Assembly (NCBI GenBank): GCA_964035575.1
Contig: OZ037906.1
Location: 558,001-622,000, forward strand
Length of the DNA stretch: 64,000 nt
Reading direction: 5' to 3'
Source of the DNA: Rhynchopus sp. YZ270_cl-10
Lineage: Eukaryota > Euglenozoa > Diplonemea > Diplonemida > Diplonemidae
A model generated the notes under the pieces. The model did not search any database, had not been told where the DNA came from, and saw only the letters and a program-made list of their open reading frames with translations. Position numbers and translations under genes: made by a program. This document shows, piece after piece, positions 52,453-61,659 of the stretch; within the stretch, counting starts at the first letter, position 1; each line of letters opens with the position of its first letter.

Positions 52453-55002
52453 ATGTCTGCGGATGACGCCCTGACATACCGAGAGAGCTTCCCCACAGGG
52501 CTGCAGGAGGCGCATGGCATCCTGCTGGGTATGATGCTCAGTTTGACTGGTGTGGTTGCAATAGTTGCAGTGGTCATGGGATGGAAGCGCGGGATCAGGC
52601 TTCCTGCTGTGATCATGCTTGTGCTCTGGACTGCGTTGCTTGTGGTCGGCATTGTTTCGTGGGTTGTGACCCATCAAGGCTCAAGAGACGTGATTGAAGG
52701 TGCTGAGGAACGTTCTTTGCTGCGTGCAGCCAACTCTGTGTCTGACGGAATCAAGCGTGACTTGAACACGGGGATAAACATTTTGCAGTTTCTTGATGCA
52801 CTCACAAAGACAGGTCAGTTCTCAGTTGAATCGCCTTGGCCAGTGCCACAGACCTACGTTGGTACATTGGTTTCAACAGTGGGTTCAGCATCCGACACCA
52901 TCTACTTAGTGTACGGTGGCACTGCCACAGGACGGCTGTATGGCGTTGCCCCGACAGACACTCCTGGCCTCACAACACAGTACATTGGCACAAGTGGTGC
53001 GGACCCTCTGCCGCCATGGACGAGGTGTGCACCAAAGGACTTTGCAGGAAAGGAGACGTGTGCTGCACACAAAGCTGCAGGCTGTGGTCCCAACCCAGAC
53101 GCAGACAAGAACTGTTTGGAGACATGCTACCCAAGCAGTGGACTGACGTATGAGAACTGTGTGGGTCCCTCCAACGAATTACGTCTTGTCATTGTCAACG
53201 CAGTGTTGTCAGACAACTACACATGGGACGAGGCACCGGCTGCTGCACCTGGCGCGATATACTCGTTCGACCCACGCACACGCCCCTGGTACCACGACGA
53301 TGTGTCGCCACAGTGGACTGACCCCTACCCGTTCGCTGACAACAGCGGTGCAGGCATTACTGTGTCCCGTGCGTCTTACAGCGGGGGTGTGAAGGTTGGT
53401 GTGTCAGCGATTGACTACAACCTGAAGAGTGTGGGGCGCTACCTCTCTGGTACGAAGGTGACGGACAACACGATGTCGTTCATCGCATCAGTGCGTTCGC
53501 ACATCATCATTGGTTCCTCGCTTGGCGATGCGGAGTTGGCACAGGACTTGGGTGTTTCTGCCTCCTTCTCAGGTGTGGTTGACATTCGGACGATCAACAA
53601 CACAGACTCCAAAATTGCAAAGGTGTTGAAGGTTGTCCTCAACAAGTTCACCACACTGGAGCACGCAAGCATGGAGTACGCTCTGCTGCACAGTGGGGGT
53701 GACATTGTGATGAGCAAACCTATTGTGGCGTCTGGCCTGAAGTTGATGATGTTTGTGACACTCCCGTACTCAGACGTGATGGGTGAGGCAGATGACGCGT
53801 CTCTGATTGCGTTGCTGCTTGCGGTGTGCATTTCTGTTGCTGGGGCGGTGCTTGTGTTTGGTGGGGTGACGTTCATCCTGCATCCCCTGAAGTCTCTTGC
53901 GGACGGGATGCTTGATGTGGCGGAGATGCGTTTGGAGGGACACGAGCTGGAGAGGTCGTATGTCATCACAGAGGTCTCTGGCATGTCGCACTCCTTTGCG
54001 CAGATGGTCAGGAACCTTATTGAGTACAGACAGTACCTTCCGCAGTCTGTGCTCTGCTTGGAGGAGGACTCAGAGGCTGATGAGGAGGAGAATGCGAAGG
54101 TAACAACGCGAAGCTCTTCTCGTGTAACCTCCACAGCGAGTTCATTCCTGTGTACTGATAGGAGCAAGCAACATTTGGTGTTAAAGCCGAAGACTGCGAC
54201 TATAACAATGGTAGTCTTCAACCTGCAGAGGTTCCATAAAATGTGCAACACCGCAACGTCGCAACACATTGTAACCGTGCACGCGGAGTACATGCAGCGC
54301 ATCGCAGATGACACCAAATACTTCAAAGGACTGATAGATGAGTTCCGTGGCGACCACGTGCAGGTCTCATTTAACGCAATCATCACCTGCGAGACGCACA
54401 AGACGAAAGCGGTCCGGATGTGCCAGAAGCAGATCAAGATGTACGAAGAATATGGCGCAGGAGACATGGACAGACTACAGATCAACGTGGCGATCGAGAG
54501 CTTCCGTGCGCTCTGTGGGAACATGGGGTGCCACGGCATAAAGAAGTACTCGATGATAGGGCAGGGCATGCGCATTCTCTACGCCATGGAGCGGTGGGGC
54601 CGGAAGTGGGCTGTGCCGATGATCACTGAGACAAGCGTCGTTGAGGAGGTGCGCAGCAGCTTTGCGCACCGCCTCCTTTCTAGAGTGGAGGCGGGCGAGT
54701 GGTGCCGTGCACTATCCGAGATTACTGGCGAGGTGACAAGCGAGGAAGGGGAGTGGATGTACCAGATCGAGAACAGAGAGATGTCGTGCCCCTACACACC
54801 GTACAACAAGGCGTTGGACTTCCTTTACAATGGGCAGAACTCTGAGGCGGCCACGATCCTGAAGAAGACGAACGGATGTGACACTGAGCACGTGGCGCAG
54901 ATGGAAGCCTTGATTATAAAGCTTGCTGGCCGCCCGCTGATGCCCATCCAACTCTTCAATCTTCCAGAACCTGGCGACATCTTCGCGGTGGCCGAGCGAT
55001 GA
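52453..55002 (+). CDS. receptor-like protein with degenerate class III cyclase domain, copy 1
   Basis: 849 residues, intronless. Two membrane helices at about 22-44 and 50-72 are followed by a large extracellular sensor region (about 75-440, Cys-rich, Cache-like, with RTRPWYHDDVSPQWTDPY). A membrane helix near 450-472 (LLLAVCISVAGAVLVFGGVT) leads into a HAMP-like linker, then a cytoplasmic class III nucleotide-cyclase fold from about 575. The first metal Asp of the family is Asn here (VVFNLQRFH). The second Asp is kept (FRGDHVQVSF). The catalytic Asn/Arg helix reads GQGMRILYAME, lacking the usual residues. It is probably a pseudo-cyclase sensor or dimer partner. Its paralogue lies 4 kb downstream. 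Confidence 0.82.
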   Translation: MSADDALTYRESFPTGLQEAHGILLGMMLSLTGVVAIVAVVMGWKRGIRLPAVIMLVLWTALLVVGIVSWVVTHQGSRDVIEGAEERSLLRAANSVSDGIKRDLNTGINILQFLDALTKTGQFSVESPWPVPQTYVGTLVSTVGSASDTIYLVYGGTATGRLYGVAPTDTPGLTTQYIGTSGADPLPPWTRCAPKDFAGKETCAAHKAAGCGPNPDADKNCLETCYPSSGLTYENCVGPSNELRLVIVNAVLSDNYTWDEAPAAAPGAIYSFDPRTRPWYHDDVSPQWTDPYPFADNSGAGITVSRASYSGGVKVGVSAIDYNLKSVGRYLSGTKVTDNTMSFIASVRSHIIIGSSLGDAELAQDLGVSASFSGVVDIRTINNTDSKIAKVLKVVLNKFTTLEHASMEYALLHSGGDIVMSKPIVASGLKLMMFVTLPYSDVMGEADDASLIALLLAVCISVAGAVLVFGGVTFILHPLKSLADGMLDVAEMRLEGHELERSYVITEVSGMSHSFAQMVRNLIEYRQYLPQSVLCLEEDSEADEEENAKVTTRSSSRVTSTASSFLCTDRSKQHLVLKPKTATITMVVFNLQRFHKMCNTATSQHIVTVHAEYMQRIADDTKYFKGLIDEFRGDHVQVSFNAIITCETHKTKAVRMCQKQIKMYEEYGAGDMDRLQINVAIESFRALCGNMGCHGIKKYSMIGQGMRILYAMERWGRKWAVPMITETSVVEEVRSSFAHRLLSRVEAGEWCRALSEITGEVTSEEGEWMYQIENREMSCPYTPYNKALDFLYNGQNSEAATILKKTNGCDTEHVAQMEALIIKLAGRPLMPIQLFNLPEPGDIFAVAER

Positions 55003-55670
55003 GCAATGCTTGAGCTCTTTTCCCTATCTTCATTCTGCATTGAAACGCAGACTTGATGTTGTACAATGATGACCGTGCCCTCGGTGATTATCGACAGCAA
55101 AGGGGGAACTGCGAAAAACCTGCAGTGCATTAATGTGGGTGTGAGGGCAAGACCAAAGCCAATTGGATGGCGGTGAAGACATCGACCCCCAGCAGTTGTG
55201 CTTTCCTTCGAAAATGTGTCTTCTGACCTACCATCCTCACGTTCTCCTTGTCCCTACACGGTTTCGATTGCGTGATTCACATGATCATTCCTCCCAAATC
55301 CCCGATCCTTGCGACTGTACATCTTTTGAAAGGTATTTATTGCCTTTTCACTGTTTTTCCCGTGCTTTCTCTTTGAATGGAAAGTGTGTGAAATTGACGT
55401 TTTTTTCCTTTCTTCTTCTTTTTTTCCCCTCGTTTTTTCTGTTTTGGTTCTATTTTTACAATTTGCAATTTGAAAAAGGCACGTATCTCTGTTAGACACG
55501 GTGTTCGGAACCAACCGGAAGTGAGTGCTCCTCTTGACGCACACATGATGCACGTCATCTTGTTGTTCTGCGTTTCTTGTTCTTATCCTGCCTCCGCAGT
55601 GCTCAGTTTTTTTTCTCCCTTTTTTTCATCCTCACCTCCCTCCCCAGGGTTCGCTAAACCCACAAAGCGT

Positions 55671-55700
55671 AGTGACTGCGTCCCAGAGGTATATGCGCTA
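55671..55700 (+). repeat. dispersed motif 2 copy
   Basis: AGTGACTGCGTCCCAGAGGT then ATATGCGCT; 20 bp upstream of a motif 1 copy, the closest pairing of the two motifs. Confidence 0.5.
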
Positions 55701-55720
55701 TCAGCTTACCCCCCCTTTTT

Positions 55721-55753
55721 CGTGACTAAACACGAGAGGCTAGGGCTCATACC
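55721..55753 (+). repeat. dispersed tRNA-like motif 1 copy
   Basis: CGTGACTAAACACGAGAGGC then TAGGGCTCAT, preceded by TTACCCCCCCTTTTT. Confidence 0.55.
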
Positions 55754-55970
55754 AACAATCTCCTTTTCCCCTCCCGATGTGACAGAAAATAGTGTGTTTG
55801 AATTTAGTGCTTAAAGTTCTCCACCAATGTCTCTTGGTATCAGGAAGGAAGAGTTGGGGTAAGATGGAGCCCTCATATTATATACTTCTATTCCCACCAC
55901 CCCCTCGGTCAGATCCGAAACTAAGACATGGAGCCGCATCTGTGACCACCATTTTTTTGTGTTTGTATAG

Positions 55971-56005
55971 GTGACTGGGCATACAAAGAGGCTTAGGATC
56001 ATCAC
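55971..56005 (+). repeat. dispersed tRNA-like motif 1 copy
   Basis: GTGACTGGGCATACAAAGAG then GCTTAGGATCATCAC; more diverged. Confidence 0.5.
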
Positions 56006-57185
56006 TTACTAGCAATTCTTTATTTTTTTTGGTTTGGTTTGTTTTGTTTTACTGTATGTGCACGGTGGGCGTGTTCATCTTTTCTTTTTCTTTGAATCAT
56101 ATTCAGCCACGACCCACCCACCCATCTTTCTCAAAACAGAAACCCCGTCTTCTGTTATCCAAAAAACAGTCAGGATGCGGTATTTTCACGTAAAGCAAAG
56201 AGAGGGCGGAACCTTTTTGTTTTGTAAAGGTGACAAAGTACGAGTTTTTTTTTTTGTGTAGACTATCGTGCATCAAGCGTTGGGTGCAGCGAACTGCAGT
56301 ACCTTGTAAGCTCACAACTCTTCAATGGAAGGTGGGTCCCAGGGATGTCCTGCGATTTTTTTTTTAAATATACCCCTACCTACAAGCGTACCTTAAAGAG
56401 AAATAGTTCCCCCTAGACGGTCGCCAATCACCCCCTCCAACAGGGTAATTGAGCAATCAACGAAAACAAAGCTTTTTTTTCCTTTTACTTATCAGAGTTA
56501 CTATTTTCTTTTGTGTGTTTTATTTTGTACTAAACACAGAGGCTTACGTTCAATTTACACTTTAAACCTAGCCGGAATCCCAAGGCCTTGTGGCCATGTG
56601 TCTCAAATGATTTCCATCTGACCAATGAGTGGAAATGGGTGGAGAACATCAGATGATTTTTTTTGCTCTCATTTTTTTTTTTTTAGATCCTGCGAAGGAA
56701 AGTCGTGGCTGCTATCCCGTGATAGTAGTCTCAAATCAAAATTATTTTTGTGCGATCCAATGAAGTGCAGTGGTGATGTGATGATGTGATGTCCCCCCGT
56801 TTTTATAGAAAAGTTATGCTCGGGTTTGTTGTTTGACATCAGTTTTATGACAACTCACCCACGTAAAGGGTATTACTGACGATGTCTACCCTTTTAAGTA
56901 CTACTGTAGGGTTCTCAAGACAAAGACAGAGTGAATGTTAGAAACCAATCTAATGAAAGTTTCAATTTACGCACAACAATTGCTTTTCTTTTTCTATTTC
57001 CCCCTCTCTTTTTCACATTTTTGCAATATATGTAAAAACAAATGATTAGATGGTGCTATGGGTAATCGGTCAACGACCTGTCAGCGACCTGTCAACGACC
57101 TGTCAATATCGACCCCCTCCGGAGCACTATTAGATGTATCTGAAGAGAACATCCTGGTCCTTCTCTTCACTTGATTTGAAAGAAC

Positions 57186-58009
57186 CACGTATGGCAAATG
57201 ATAATTTATTATGAGATCTCATAATAAATTATGAGATCATTATGCGCTATTATGCGCGCTCATAATAATCGCATAATGCATAATAGCGCATAATAGCACA
57301 TAATAGCGCATAATGATTATGCGCTATTATGTGCTCATTATGTGCTCATTATGTGCCCTACCCCAATGCCCCAAACCAGAAAATACCACCCTCAGATGTC
57401 CAAAAATCCATCTGCGCCCGGTTTTGAGCAGTTTTGAGCCTCAAGAAGCCCCGTATCTGCTTTTTTCAAAAATGTACATACAACTTGTACCTGCCCACCC
57501 CTCGTAGATAGAGCAACTCACACATTCATCACGCCTCAGTGTGAGCCAGGGGCCAGAAAAGCCCCCAAAGCCACATATTTTCACCCCAGAACCTATCCCG
57601 AGGGGTACCCAGGCGGTTTCGGGGTGTTTAGAGGGACTTGGTGGAACTTAGAACCATGTTTCAAAAAGTGTCAAGCACCTGGTACCAAAGGTTTTCCCAC
57701 CCAAGGTATCTTAAGCCGTCAAAAAACGTGAAGTAGGTAATAAATCAAAGAAACCCCCCTGAAGTCAATAAAAACCACACCATAGGCCCATTTGTACCCC
57801 AAAATCGAATTCCGCCCGGTTTTGGGCACTTTTGACCACTTCTGAGCGACTTTTTTTGGGTGGGGGGGTGGGGGGTACGGCACATAATGAGCGCATAACG
57901 CCGCATAATTGGCGCATAATAGCGCATAATAGCACATAATAGCGCATAATATCACATGTATTATGAGATCTCATAATAGCGCATAATATATTATCATTTG
58001 CCATACGTG
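57186..58009. mobile_element. 824 bp MITE-like element with 6 bp target-site duplication
   Basis: Ends are inverted repeats opening CACGTATGGCAAATGATAAT and continuing as GCATAATAGC-type repeats for about 130-160 bp on each side. AAGAAC flanks both ends (57180-57185 and 58010-58015). The interior has no coding frame but two loosely similar direct copies of CGCCCGGTTTTG. No transposase, so non-autonomous. Confidence 0.82.
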
Positions 58010-58015
58010 AAGAAC

Positions 58016-59046
58016 ACGAAAAAAAAATTTTTTTTTTCCGTTTTTTTTTATTTTTTCTTTGTTCTGTTTCTGTCTCCAGCCTGTTCAGCGTTATCTTTGC
58101 GCTTCTCTTTACAGAGAGCGGTAGCACCCTTCCATGCGAGGGTGTGGACGTAGAGGGGCGTAGTGTGTGTGTGTGTTCGAGAAGAGTGTGGGTTATCCCT
58201 AGCAGTCGGAATATAGCCCATGGTGGGGGGGGTGCTCACGTCACAGCTGACGGCCCCTAGGGTCGTTTCTGAGTGTGCGTATGTGAAGCTAGGTGTGAGC
58301 ACTTCCAAGAGTGGAGCATTGTCATAGCGGGGGTTGCGACTGAGCAGGTGGGGACAGTTTCCAAACCTTTCGCCAAACCTTTTTCTTTTTAAATGGATTG
58401 TAGGACTGCACGGTTGAGGAGTCCACCCCCCACGGTGCACCCGGTCATCACCCAAGGTACATTGTCATGAGAGGGCTTTTGTATTACTAGTCAATTTTTT
58501 TCATCCATGCCTCGGTAGTTGCTTGTCCCATAGTGTAGATGGGTATATTTTTTTTGTCTTTTCCCGGTCTTTGAGCACACAACCAAAGCCCAGTATATTC
58601 CCCTTCCCTGCTTTGTTATATTCTTGTTTGTGTGTTCATCTTATTAATTAAGATGTGCATGCACGTGGGGTATATTCATCTTTCAACCTTTCTTTGTTTC
58701 ATTCGTTTTCTCCGTCCTCCTCAGAAGAACAAAAGTTATTTCCATGTTCAAGAGTAGGTAGGAGTACACAAAATTTGTCATTCTTGGGACAACAATTGTA
58801 AAAAAAAAAAGGGTTTTCCAGCCGTTGTTGCGTGCAGCATCAATGTACCCCTTCTGACAGAAGGGCGATAGTATTTGATGTGTCGTTTGTTCTGTTCTTC
58901 GTTTCCTTGAAAGCGTCATGTGTCATGACAGGTTTGTCCAAAAAGAAAAGATATTTCAGTCCTTTGTGTACCGATAATACCCGTCCTCACCCTAGTACTC
59001 ATTCCAAAGGTAGCAGAAAGAAAAGGGCAAAAGGAACCCTAACACA
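58016..59046. other. upstream region of the second cyclase-like gene
   Basis: No gene. It shares only ACACA immediately before the ATG with the upstream of copy 1, although the coding sequence after the ATG is almost identical. Confidence 0.55.
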
Positions 59047-61659
59047 ATGTCTGCGGATGACGCCCTGACATACCGAGAGAGCTTCCCCACAGGGCTGCAG
59101 GAGGCGCATGGCATCCTGCTGGGTATGATGCTCAGTTTGACTGGTGTGGTTGCAATAGTTGCAGTGGTCATGGGATGGAAGCGCGGGATCAGGCTTCCTG
59201 CTGTGATCATGCTTGTGCTCTGGACTGCGTTGCTTGTGGTCGGCATTGTTTCGTGGGTTGTGACCTATCAAGGCTCAAGAGACGTGATTGAAGGTGCTGA
59301 GGAACGTTCTTTGCTGCGTGCGGCCAACTCTGTGTCTGACGGAATCAAGCGTGACTTGAACACGGGGATAAATATTTTGCAGTTTCTTGATGCACTCACG
59401 AAGACAGGTCAGTTCTCAGTTGAATCGCCTTGGCCAGTGCCACAGACCTACGTTGGTACATTGGTTTCAACAGTGGGTTCAGCATCCGACACCATCTACT
59501 TAGTGTACGGTGGCACTGCCACAGGACGGCTGTATGGCGTTGCCCCGACAGACACTCCTGGCCTCACAACACATTACATTGGCACAAGTGGTGCGGACCC
59601 TCTGCCGCCATGGACGAGGTGTGCACCAAAGGACTTTGCAGGAAAGGAGACGTGTGCTGCACACAAAGCTGCAGGCTGTGGTCCCAACCCAGATGCAGAC
59701 AAGAACTGTTTGGAGACATGTTACCCAAGCAGTGGACTGACGTATGAGAACTGTGTGGGTCCCTCCAACGAAACACGTCTTGTCTTTGTCAACGCAGTGT
59801 TGTCAGACAACTACACATGGGACGAGGCACCGGCTGCTGCACCTGGCACGATATTAGCGTACGACCCACGCACACGCCCCTGGTACCACGACGATGTGTC
59901 GCCACAGTGGACTGACCCCTACCCGTTCGCTGACGACAGCGGTGCAGGCATTACTGTGTCCCGTGCGTCTTACAGCGGGGGTGTGAAGGTTGGTGTGTCA
60001 GCGATTGACTACAACCTGGAGAGTGTGGGGCGCTACCTCTCTGGTACGAAGGTGACGGACAACACGATGTCGTTCATCGCATCAGTGCGTTCGCACATCA
60101 TCATTGGTTCCTCGCTGAGCAATGTGGAGTTGGCACAGGACTTGGGTGTTTCTTCCTTCTCAGGTGTTATCGATATTCGGACGATCAACAACACAGACTC
60201 CAAAATCGCAAAGGTGCTGAAGGTTGTCCTCAACAAGTTCACCACACTGGAGCACGCAAGCATGGAGTACGCTCTGTTGCACAGTGGGGGTGACATTGTG
60301 ATGAGCAAACCTATTGTGGCGTCTGGCCTGAAGTTGATGATGTTTGTGACACTCCCGTACTCAGACGTGATGGGTGAGGCAGATGACGCGTCTCTGATTG
60401 CGTTGCTGCTTGCGGTGTGCATTTCTGTTGCTGGGGCGGTGCTTGTGTTTGGTGGGGTGACGTTCATCCTGCATCCCCTGAAGTCTCTTGCGGACGGGAT
60501 GCTTGATGTGGCGGAGATGCGTTTGGAGGGACACGAGCTGGAGAGGTCGTATGTCATCACAGAGGTCTCTGGCATGTCGCACTCCTTTGCGCAGATGGTC
60601 AGGAACCTTATTGAGTACAGACAGTACCTTCCGCAGTCTGTTCTTTGCGACACCACTGACGAGGAGGTCACTGAGTGCACGCAGACGAGTGTCACGAGGT
60701 CCGAGACTGCCCGCACAATTCGTTCCAGCGGACACGGCTCGCGCACATCTATTGCCTCTTCTGGAGGGAACAAAACGGTGAAGGAAGGCAGAAATATGAA
60801 CCTGATGGCAAAGCTGAAGACATGCAACATCACTCTCGCAGTTTTCAACATGAAGGGATTTCACGCTGTTTCCAAAACCCTCCCTGCTGGCAAGTTGCTG
60901 GAGTGGCATGGCAGGTACCTTGAGCGCATTGCAGGCGAGGTGAAGTGCTTCAGAGGGATTGTTGATGAGTTCCGTGGCGACCACGTGCAGGTCTCATTCA
61001 ACACTCTCTTGCACAACTCACTGCACAGATGCAAAGCGATTGAAATGTGTCTCAAAACGGTTAAGGCGTTTGAGACGACGTCCGGTTCATCAGATGGGAA
61101 CGACCCGAAGATGGCAGTCAACGTGGCGATCCAGGGGTGCCGTTCGCTGTGCGGCAACATGGGGTGCACTGGGATCAAGAAGTTTTCCATCATTGGCCCT
61201 GTTTTGCGCAGTATGTACACCTTGGAGAGGTGGGGCAATGAGTGGGGGGTGCAGGTTTTGGCTGATGCGAGCGTGATTAATGAGGTGCGGTCGAACTTCA
61301 GATACCGCCACTTGGTGAAAGTTGTGACGAACACGTGGACTGGCATGATCTCTGAGATTCTGGGTGAGGTGAAGAGCATGGACGGCGAGTGGATGTACCA
61401 GATCGAGCAGCGCGAGACGATGTGCCCATACGGACCCTACAACAGGGCAATGGAGCTGCTCTACGCAGGCGAGATTGAGGCCGCCAGGCTGCAGCTGCAC
61501 AAAATCAGCGAATGCAACCCCGCCCACATCGAGACCATCAAAGCCCTCACAATGACAGTAGAAAGAAGTTCCCAAAGAAGGATGACCCCCCAAAACCTCT
61601 TCAGAATCCCCGCCCAACTCGACATCGGATCTCCCACTGCAGAAGCAGACCTGATCTGA
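59047..61659 (+). CDS. receptor-like protein with degenerate class III cyclase domain, copy 2
   Basis: 870 residues, same layout as copy 1. Residues 1 to about 535 differ from copy 1 at only a couple of dozen positions (for example LVFVNAVLSD against LVIVNAVLSD and TILAYDPRTR against AIYSFDPRTR). From PQSVLC onward the linker is unrelated and the cyclase domain is roughly half identical. Here too the first metal Asp is Asn (LAVFNMKGFH) and the second is kept (FRGDHVQVSF). The C-terminal helices differ in length. It lies between the TGGTGC inverted repeats. The near-identity of the sensor suggests the same ligand with different cytoplasmic output. Confidence 0.82.
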   Translation: MSADDALTYRESFPTGLQEAHGILLGMMLSLTGVVAIVAVVMGWKRGIRLPAVIMLVLWTALLVVGIVSWVVTYQGSRDVIEGAEERSLLRAANSVSDGIKRDLNTGINILQFLDALTKTGQFSVESPWPVPQTYVGTLVSTVGSASDTIYLVYGGTATGRLYGVAPTDTPGLTTHYIGTSGADPLPPWTRCAPKDFAGKETCAAHKAAGCGPNPDADKNCLETCYPSSGLTYENCVGPSNETRLVFVNAVLSDNYTWDEAPAAAPGTILAYDPRTRPWYHDDVSPQWTDPYPFADDSGAGITVSRASYSGGVKVGVSAIDYNLESVGRYLSGTKVTDNTMSFIASVRSHIIIGSSLSNVELAQDLGVSSFSGVIDIRTINNTDSKIAKVLKVVLNKFTTLEHASMEYALLHSGGDIVMSKPIVASGLKLMMFVTLPYSDVMGEADDASLIALLLAVCISVAGAVLVFGGVTFILHPLKSLADGMLDVAEMRLEGHELERSYVITEVSGMSHSFAQMVRNLIEYRQYLPQSVLCDTTDEEVTECTQTSVTRSETARTIRSSGHGSRTSIASSGGNKTVKEGRNMNLMAKLKTCNITLAVFNMKGFHAVSKTLPAGKLLEWHGRYLERIAGEVKCFRGIVDEFRGDHVQVSFNTLLHNSLHRCKAIEMCLKTVKAFETTSGSSDGNDPKMAVNVAIQGCRSLCGNMGCTGIKKFSIIGPVLRSMYTLERWGNEWGVQVLADASVINEVRSNFRYRHLVKVVTNTWTGMISEILGEVKSMDGEWMYQIEQRETMCPYGPYNRAMELLYAGEIEAARLQLHKISECNPAHIETIKALTMTVERSSQRRMTPQNLFRIPAQLDIGSPTAEADLI

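Larger units (their letters stand above)
55003..57050. other. spacer downstream of copy 1 with motif 1 and 2 copies
   Basis: No gene. T-homopolymers throughout; motif 2 at 55671-55700, motif 1 at 55721-55753 and 55971-56005, and a weak motif 1 at 56528-56556. This is the densest cluster of these motifs in the window. Confidence 0.55.

Noticed and set aside
53439-54575. Minus frames over the cyclase-like genes (also 60033-60851)
   Set aside because: Shadows that appear in both paralogues only because the plus-strand coding sequence is shared.
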